Positions 57,060 to 64,000 of a stretch of DNA of 64,000 nt are shown here, one piece after another. Source of the DNA: Symsagittifera roscoffensis (Eukaryota > Xenacoelomorpha > Acoela > Convolutidae). A model generated the notes under the pieces. That model had not been told where the DNA came from. It saw only the letters and a list, made by a program, of their open reading frames with translations, and did no database searches. The stretch lies in contig NC_087070.1 of the NCBI RefSeq assembly GCF_963678635.1, forward strand, positions 22,553,419 to 22,617,418, read 5' to 3'. A program made the position numbers and the translations under genes. The number at the start of each line of letters is the position of its first letter. Within the stretch, counting starts at the first letter, position 1.

Positions 57060-60000
57060 AGAAACTCCAGATGATGATGAAATCTTTCCTTTTATAGTAG
57101 ACGCAGATACTGATAGAGGACAACACATATTTTGTCAAAATTTACTCGTAAATTTATTTGAACCCGGAATTAGTCCATGTAAAACAGAGTTCCCAGATGT
57201 AAAAATCAAAAGACAAATCATAGACCACTACTTAAAAGATATATGCAACATAACACAACAGTATGGAATCTACTCCATAGAATTCACCTCACCAAACCAT
57301 AATAATAGAAAATATACAATTCAAACAGACGATCTTGATTTAGAATTTTCAAAAGTTTTTTCAGAATATATAAAAAGCATCCAATATCAAAACTCACAAA
57401 GAGCAAACTCCATATTCACCAATGAAGTTTTCGCAATAATATATAGTTATATTTCGATATTAGAAAACGAAATCCCAATAACAAATGTCTCACCGACAGA
57501 AACATCTAAACATTTAAGAGTACGACATGAAATCACACTACTCTCTAGTTATTTAAACATCATTAAAGAAAATTTCACGAAAGACGACGTTTCACAACAT
57601 ACAAAACACGATCTACAAAAAATTTTGGCATGGTTCATAATAGATTATTTCACACACAATATTGATTTAATTGCACAAGCAAGAAAAAATTTTAGACCCC
57701 AAAACTCGAACGATGATACCGCTATCACAGAACAATCAGATTATGTTTGGGACCCCGAATGGTCTCATCCCGCATTTATAAGCTTCCCACAATCAATCTC
57801 AAGTCAAGCAATAAGTACGATATCTTACATAAGAGATTATGTAAAAATAATACCATTCACCATTGATGCAACACCATTAAACTATAATACATTTTTGCCC
57901 GATACACAAAATAATAGTTTAAACTCTACAGTCATACACAATGAAAACCTCAATGGAACTAGGAATCTTACTCAACAAGATATCCAGACACCATCACACT
58001 TCATAAATGAAGAAATTGTACACACAACAACTACACAACAAAGTATTTCACCAATACGCCCAAATTTGACAACACCAAGAAATACAAATCCTTCACAAAC
58101 ACAGGTAACCTTACAATCAACCGTTAAACCTTCGGTTGCCCCTAAATATTCACATATGGATTACCAAACATACAGACCCATGACAATACCATCAAAAACA
58201 CGCAAAACATTCACTAGAAACAACTTTACAGACCATAATTATAATTATACACATCCATCAAAAACATATAATCAACCACAAAGGAATTTTAACCAATATA
58301 CAAGATCTCGAAATTGGGATAACCCAATGACCCAACCTAATTCAATAAATTTCCAAACAAATCCTCCACAGGATCACAGTGAAAATTACCCATTTTTTCA
58401 ACAAAATAAAAATAAAAAACAGACATCTTATCAAATGGATTATTTATCCTCAGATGATGATTTCTTACAACCAGATATATTTGCACCAAATACTCAAGAA
58501 TATTGTAGACAAAGAATACAGAGAACACGTACAAATCATAGAAATTTTTCTCCACAACCAATAGATGCACAACATCAACAACCAATTCAACAACAAAATT
58601 TAATTAATACACAATCTTTTCAACCAATTCAACAACAAAATCCAATGACTGCACACTCGTATCAACCATCACAAATGCAAAATGAAATACCACTCCCATA
58701 TTATCTCCAACAACATGAAATAACAAGAAACCAACTTTCAAATTTTTCTCAAATGCCAAATGCAGCAGAATCATTACAAATGACAATGAATCCATACCTT
58801 ATGGGTGGATCATCAATAACATCAAACAAACCTTTAATGGTTTTCACAGGAACAGACCCTGAATACTCTGTAGAAGATTATTTAAATGCAGTAACAGCAA
58901 ACCTGATTTTAAATATTGGACCTGAACCAATTAATACGCCACTACATCAAAACTGGATACATCGACGCACAGCGTTAATACAAACAACCTTAGATGGCGC
59001 AGCCCAAAAATGGTTTTCAGTACTACCTCTAGAAATAAAATCAAACTGGAAAAGGTTTACACAGGAATTTTCAAAAATGTTTGACTCCGAAAGAAACAAA
59101 CAACAACAAAGAGTTTTATGTAATGAAATTCGCAGATTACCAAACGAAACCATCAAGCAAATAGCAGTACGAATCGAAACACTAGTTCGAAAAGCATATT
59201 CATTAAATACACATGACTATAAAAACACAAAGATGACAGAAATCTTAATGATGACCTTAACACCACAATTAAGGAAAATAGCAATAAAAAAGAGAGCATC
59301 CCATCCTTCTTCAATTCGAGAACCCGATTTAGATTTTCGAAAACTAGTAGACAAATTAGAACAAGCAGAAATCACGATGAAACTAGAAGAAACGGAAAAT
59401 CTGAAACTACAATACGTTAACAGAATTGAAACGACTCCCACTAATATTAATAATATACAGGAATCAGAGACAGACCTCGTTGAAAAAATCACTGAAATAC
59501 TCAATATTTATGAAAAGAACCCAAACTTCAAAGGCAAACCATCTTTCAAAAAATGGTGTAATTATTGCCGACGATACGGACATAGTATTTCCGAATGTAG
59601 ACAAAAACAGCAAGACAATCAAAATAAACCTCAAAAATATAAAGAACCAAATAAATCATTCTATCAATACATGAAAAAAGATCAAAATCTACCGAACAAA
59701 ACAGTCCACAGCAACAATAGTTCAGGAAAACCACTCCCGAACAATACAAATTATACAAGAAATCAATCACCATATAACTCAAGTTATAGAGGAAGATCAC
59801 CAGAACGAAGAAACACGAACAATTCATCACAAAATCACTACAATAGACCAAATAGTCGAAATAACTACTCCAGATCAAATTCAAATACACAACGATTTGT
59901 TTCTAGATCTAATTCCCAATCAAGAAATAACTACTATCCAAACAACCAATCACGAAATTCATCATACAATAGGAATAGAAACTACTCCTATAATCGAAAT

Positions 60001-63000
60001 AGAAGTTATTCAAACAACCGAAACCAGAATTACCCGAACAGTCAATCAAGGAATAACTCATATAATAGATCGAACTATAACAGACCAAACAATAATTACC
60101 AAAACAGATCGCGAAATAATTCACAAAATCGACACTCAAGTTATAATAATCGTTATAGAAATTATTCCCAATCACCACACCGGAATAATAATAACTATAA
60201 TAATTCTAATAATCGCCACAGAAGTAGTACACCTAAACATCAAAGACAAATCAATCAAGTACAATCTAACCCAGAAACAACATCAGACCCTCCAGGTATT
60301 GATGACACAGTAACTGATACGTTACAACTCAATCAAATAAACTGTACATCATCAGATTCAGAAAGTGATACTGAAAACACTCTTTCTATCAATATGATAA
60401 AAGTCGAAAATGACTATGAATCTGTCATATATGAACAACCCTTTTCATCACACATATATGAAAATCAATCAGAATTTCTTCAAAATTATTACACTACACC
60501 CATAAATTCCACACCAACGACGCAAGAAACAAATGAGATTAACACTACAGATCAAACCAATAAAAATACCAAAACAAAATGCTTGAATACAAACCATATT
60601 TATCAAAATATACAAAAAGAACAACCCAAAGAAAAAATTTGGACAATACCATTTCTCTTAGAAAGACCAAGAAATAAAGAATTTCAACCACCAGACCTTG
60701 AAATAGATTTTTTAATTGATTCAGGAGCAGAATCAAACATAATAAACATCCCCACATGGAATGAAATAAAAACCTTACACCCAAAGCTAACACCTCTTGA
60801 AACCTCCAGCAAACTAGCAACAGCACAAGGATCAACATTGATAAACTACGGAAAAATCCAATTATTTCTCCTCCCCACCAGAACAATGGAACAAAGCAAA
60901 ATTTTAAATAAGCCATTTAAACAAATATTCCATATCACTGACATTAAATATAATATCATTGGAATACCATTTATTTCGAAGTATATACCAACAATTAACA
61001 TACTAAATAGTAAAATATTAATCAAAGATAAATATACAAAAACAAAAGAAACATCCTTAACATTTTTTCAAAGATTAAATAAACAACCACCATTCTTTTC
61101 AAAATTCTACCCGATATTTAACCAACAAAGAAAACACCTAAAACCACTATCAGGAAATATCTATAATTTTTCAATCAAACAAGTTCACCAATATGATAAA
61201 GAACAAAACAAACAAAAATTTTATATGTCAGAATTTGAATTCAAACCTATTCACAAATTTTTCAAAATCACAATCTCATCCATAAAATATTTGAAAAATT
61301 CGAATTCCGATATCATTTCCTTACATGTCTATAACAACACACCTTACCAAGTAACATTACCTTTAGGACTTTTAGGATATTGTGAAACCAACGCTACAAT
61401 ATCACCAATACACGAAAAAGCCTATCGCGTAAATAATATACTCCAATTACTAGATATTTGCCAATCTACAATTCTTAATGAAGAATTATCTATAAATAAT
61501 ATAATAAGTAACGAAAACAGAAATACGGATTATTTCACAAAAACTCCATATTTCAAACCTACATTCAACATAAGTAACTACACAGAGGACCAACAGAAAT
61601 TTTTAACAATGTTTAATTTCCAACATTCACAAATAACACAAGACGAATTCGAAAAATTAGCCAAACAGCTAATTAAATATTCATCAGTCTATGCAACATC
61701 AAAATTCGATGTTGGGAAAATCAGTTCATCACTACATCTCCCGTTAAAACCAGACGCAGTTTTCAAAAAACAGAGAGCAAGTAAAGTACCAATTCACTTA
61801 CATGATAAAGTGAACAGATTACTCGACATTTTAGAACAATACAACATTATATCACCAGTAAACAAAGAAGAACAACCAAAAGGCAACACATTCATCAACC
61901 CTGTTATCATACTAGCTAAAGGAGAATCATTGAAAATCGTTCTCGATGCTAGATACCTCAATTCACTTATAGATGAATCAAAATGTAATTGGCCCATTGA
62001 ACCAATACAAGTTATTTTAACAAAAATAAACGGCAAATACTTTACAACCGCCGATATGAATAGTGCATACAATCAAATGCCACTAGATGAACAATCACGA
62101 CGTTTAACACAATTTGTTATCGGAAACCAACAATATGAATTCAACCGCTTATTCTATGGAATATCCATAGGACCAGCAGCATTTTCAGCTTTTATGAGCA
62201 AAATTTTTAGACCACTAATACTCAAGAAAAACGCAATCACCTATTTAGACGATGTTTTTATGCAATCACAAACAAAAGACGAGATGTTCAATGTTTTAGA
62301 AAAATATCACCAAATACTTCAGAACGAAAATCTGAAGGCCGCCCCCGATAAATCACACTTCTTTTTGACAAGAGTTAAATTCTTAGGACATAATATAGAA
62401 AGAAAAACAATCACTCCATTGAAATCACGCATTGACGCTATTCAAAAACTTCAACCACCAACAAATAAAAAGAAAATCCAAGAATTTCTTGGAATGTTAA
62501 ACTTTTTAAGTAAATATGTTTATAAAATGCAATTATATCTACGACCATTTTATAACATCCTTAGACAACAAAATAATTTTGAATGGAACACAGAACATCA
62601 AACACGATTTGAAGAAATAAAGAAACTTTTAACTGAACAAATTTCAAACACAATTCCAGATTCAAATCAACCATTTTATGCAATGTGCGATGCTTCGAAC
62701 TTTGGCATCGGTGCAGCACTATTACAATCACATAATGGTACAAATAAAATGAACCTCATATCAGCAAATTCTCGATTATTCACTCAAGCAGAGCTACGAC
62801 TCTCAACTCTAATGAGAGAATGTACAGCCATAATATATACACTGACAGAATATGAATTTCTGATACTTGGATCAAAACACCCCACAGTTCTATTCACAGA
62901 CCATAAACCAATCATCTTTCTCTTTACACAAAAATCTAACCCAAACCACCGAGTTTACAGATTTCAACTAATTCTAATGAAATTTCCAAACTTACATATA

Positions 63001-64000
63001 GTTTGGACTGCAGGAAAAAATCTTGCATTACCAGACACCTTAAGTCGAAATACACCACCTGAATTACTTACACGAAAAACAACAGTTGAAATACCCAAAA
63101 ACATAAAATTCTACCTTGCAGAAAACGAAACATCACCCCGATTGGAATGCAAATATGCAGTAAAAACTGATATTGAACAATCACAAATAAATAGTTTACA
63201 ACATTTCCCACTTTATTTAGATTGTCAAAATAATCATTATGAAGTTGATTTACTTGGAACATCAACTTTCAAACCAATCCCATATTCTCAATGGATAAAA
63301 AATAACACTCAACAAAAACGAACAAAACAACACCCGCCTAAGAAAGACCATTTTCCACTAATTGAAAAAGAAGATTTAACTGATAAAATAAATTTATCAG
63401 GACCACAAACAAATGATTCAAAATACACAATAAATCAAGTTTTTGACCTTCACGACCCACTTGATACAATACCCTTATCTAAATTAGAAATCGAAAACAT
63501 TTTTCTCCCCCCAACAGAAATAATTACAATTTCAACACTGAAACAATGTCAAAACCTTGACCCAGTAATTCGACAACTGAAATCATGGCACAAATATAAA
63601 ACTAAACCTATCAAAGCAGATTCAACCATTCTAGGAAACAAAACACTCCTCCGATACTTTCGCAAATTTAACAACACAACAATTAACGAAAATACAGACC
63701 TTTTAGAGTATAACCTGAATGAATCTACAGTTCCCTGTCTCCCTTTAAGTATGATTCTTATAGCTTTTAATATTTCACATACACAAAATATTAAAGGACA
63801 CTCTGGATCAGAAAAAACATATTCAAATTTTATACAAAACTTTTATTTCCCAAATGCACCAATTTGGATAAAAGTACTATGCAATGACTGTATAGTATGT
63901 CAACTAAATAAACCTTACCCAAATCAAAAACAAATAGCACAAAAACAAGATTTTAAAGGACAAAGTTTGTACTTTAATCATCGTATCTCATTTGATACTA
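57034..64000 (+). CDS. gag-pol: Gag-pol polyprotein, Ty3/Gypsy-type LTR retrotransposon (3' end outside window)
   Basis: One uninterrupted frame of 2,322 codons starts at the first ATG after an in-frame TAA (57013) and is still open at the window end. Residues 1-590 are a polar, Asn/Gln-rich region. Residues 590-800 are gag-like (PLMVFTGTDPEYSVEDYL, KWFSVL). A CX2CX4HX4C zinc knuckle lies at 842-855, followed by an Asn/Arg/Ser-rich linker to about 1090. The retropepsin motif LIDSGAE has its Asp at 1229. Reverse transcriptase spans about 1570-1770 with YLDD at 1737-1740. RNase H begins with CDASNFGIGAAL (Asp 1886). The integrase zinc finger is H2249, H2256, C2286, C2289, and the first core Asp is probably 2321. 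The order PR-RT-RNase H-integrase defines Ty3/Gypsy. There is no gag/pol shift or stop. All visible catalytic residues are intact, suggesting recent activity. The sense strand is very A-rich. Confidence 0.9.
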   Translation, partial: MSSTHTPGEETPDDDEIFPFIVDADTDRGQHIFCQNLLVNLFEPGISPCKTEFPDVKIKRQIIDHYLKDICNITQQYGIYSIEFTSPNHNNRKYTIQTDDLDLEFSKVFSEYIKSIQYQNSQRANSIFTNEVFAIIYSYISILENEIPITNVSPTETSKHLRVRHEITLLSSYLNIIKENFTKDDVSQHTKHDLQKILAWFIIDYFTHNIDLIAQARKNFRPQNSNDDTAITEQSDYVWDPEWSHPAFISFPQSISSQAISTISYIRDYVKIIPFTIDATPLNYNTFLPDTQNNSLNSTVIHNENLNGTRNLTQQDIQTPSHFINEEIVHTTTTQQSISPIRPNLTTPRNTNPSQTQVTLQSTVKPSVAPKYSHMDYQTYRPMTIPSKTRKTFTRNNFTDHNYNYTHPSKTYNQPQRNFNQYTRSRNWDNPMTQPNSINFQTNPPQDHSENYPFFQQNKNKKQTSYQMDYLSSDDDFLQPDIFAPNTQEYCRQRIQRTRTNHRNFSPQPIDAQHQQPIQQQNLINTQSFQPIQQQNPMTAHSYQPSQMQNEIPLPYYLQQHEITRNQLSNFSQMPNAAESLQMTMNPYLMGGSSITSNKPLMVFTGTDPEYSVEDYLNAVTANLILNIGPEPINTPLHQNWIHRRTALIQTTLDGAAQKWFSVLPLEIKSNWKRFTQEFSKMFDSERNKQQQRVLCNEIRRLPNETIKQIAVRIETLVRKAYSLNTHDYKNTKMTEILMMTLTPQLRKIAIKKRASHPSSIREPDLDFRKLVDKLEQAEITMKLEETENLKLQYVNRIETTPTNINNIQESETDLVEKITEILNIYEKNPNFKGKPSFKKWCNYCRRYGHSISECRQKQQDNQNKPQKYKEPNKSFYQYMKKDQNLPNKTVHSNNSSGKPLPNNTNYTRNQSPYNSSYRGRSPERRNTNNSSQNHYNRPNSRNNYSRSNSNTQRFVSRSNSQSRNNYYPNNQSRNSSYNRNRNYSYNRNRSYSNNRNQNYPNSQSRNNSYNRSNYNRPNNNYQNRSRNNSQNRHSSYNNRYRNYSQSPHRNNNNYNNSNNRHRSSTPKHQRQINQVQSNPETTSDPPGIDDTVTDTLQLNQINCTSSDSESDTENTLSINMIKVENDYESVIYEQPFSSHIYENQSEFLQNYYTTPINSTPTTQETNEINTTDQTNKNTKTKCLNTNHIYQNIQKEQPKEKIWTIPFLLERPRNKEFQPPDLEIDFLIDSGAESNIINIPTWNEIKTLHPKLTPLETSSKLATAQGSTLINYGKIQLFLLPTRTMEQSKILNKPFKQIFHITDIKYNIIGIPFISKYIPTINILNSKILIKDKYTKTKETSLTFFQRLNKQPPFFSKFYPIFNQQRKHLKPLSGNIYNFSIKQVHQYDKEQNKQKFYMSEFEFKPIHKFFKITISSIKYLKNSNSDIISLHVYNNTPYQVTLPLGLLGYCETNATISPIHEKAYRVNNILQLLDICQSTILNEELSINNIISNENRNTDYFTKTPYFKPTFNISNYTEDQQKFLTMFNFQHSQITQDEFEKLAKQLIKYSSVYATSKFDVGKISSSLHLPLKPDAVFKKQRASKVPIHLHDKVNRLLDILEQYNIISPVNKEEQPKGNTFINPVIILAKGESLKIVLDARYLNSLIDESKCNWPIEPIQVILTKINGKYFTTADMNSAYNQMPLDEQSRRLTQFVIGNQQYEFNRLFYGISIGPAAFSAFMSKIFRPLILKKNAITYLDDVFMQSQTKDEMFNVLEKYHQILQNENLKAAPDKSHFFLTRVKFLGHNIERKTITPLKSRIDAIQKLQPPTNKKKIQEFLGMLNFLSKYVYKMQLYLRPFYNILRQQNNFEWNTEHQTRFEEIKKLLTEQISNTIPDSNQPFYAMCDASNFGIGAALLQSHNGTNKMNLISANSRLFTQAELRLSTLMRECTAIIYTLTEYEFLILGSKHPTVLFTDHKPIIFLFTQKSNPNHRVYRFQLILMKFPNLHIVWTAGKNLALPDTLSRNTPPELLTRKTTVEIPKNIKFYLAENETSPRLECKYAVKTDIEQSQINSLQHFPLYLDCQNNHYEVDLLGTSTFKPIPYSQWIKNNTQQKRTKQHPPKKDHFPLIEKEDLTDKINLSGPQTNDSKYTINQVFDLHDPLDTIPLSKLEIENIFLPPTEIITISTLKQCQNLDPVIRQLKSWHKYKTKPIKADSTILGNKTLLRYFRKFNNTTINENTDLLEYNLNESTVPCLPLSMILIAFNISHTQNIKGHSGSEKTYSNFIQNFYFPNAPIWIKVLCNDCIVCQLNKPYPNQKQIAQKQDFKGQSLYFNHRISFDT

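Noticed and set aside
59546-60916. Long minus-strand frames (59546-59890, 59909-60178, 60545-60916) and a plus frame 59897-60313
   Set aside because: They are antisense or out-of-frame shadows of the continuous gag-pol frame, in its Asn/Ser-rich linker and protease region.

Overview
This is AT-rich eukaryotic DNA, almost certainly from an invertebrate animal. It has no bacterial gene organisation. It carries BEL/Pao retroelements (a superfamily known from animals), a Ty3/Gypsy-type element, a degenerate LINE, several families of short inverted-repeat elements, minisatellites, and a few isolated exon-like ORFs with splice-type borders. The species cannot be named from the sequence. No tRNA or rRNA gene, CRISPR array or operon was seen.

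Layout. 1-8.6 kb: dispersed repeats (two head-to-tail copies of a hairpin-ended repeat, hAT-like MITEs with 8-bp target duplications) around a three-exon minus-strand candidate gene for a multi-pass membrane protein (3459-5996). 8.6-13.7 kb: a decayed plus-strand BEL/Pao element. 9703-25837 and 25838-41973: a 16.1-kb block present twice, head to tail and almost identical, with a 3-bp microhomology (CAT) at the junctions. Each copy holds the 3' part of the BEL/Pao relic, a cluster of GGCTCTTTT-ended MITEs, a membrane-protein exon, a 0.93-kb terminal-inverted-repeat element rich in ATTATAATCGATTATAAT words, a 70-bp minisatellite with a MITE inside it, and a dead LINE reverse transcriptase. 42.7-48.25 kb: a second, better preserved but still broken BEL/Pao element on the minus strand, followed by a 170-bp-period tandem array on its 5' side. 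48.25-54.4 kb: sparse sequence with more copies of the hairpin-ended repeat and one convincing spliced exon (51694-51799). 54.4-64 kb: the 5' part of a Ty3/Gypsy-type LTR element. It has a possible primer binding site, a structured 1.2-kb leader, a basic 155-codon ORF, and one uninterrupted gag-pol frame of 2,322 codons that runs off the window.

Most coding matter here is mobile-element protein. The two BEL/Pao elements and the LINE are dead. The Ty3/Gypsy element looks intact as far as it is visible and is the only strong candidate for a recently active gene set. The two most informative observations are the near-perfect 16-kb tandem duplication, which is either very young or an assembly artefact, and the Ty3/Gypsy element with its overlapping upstream ORF and possible +1 shift site.
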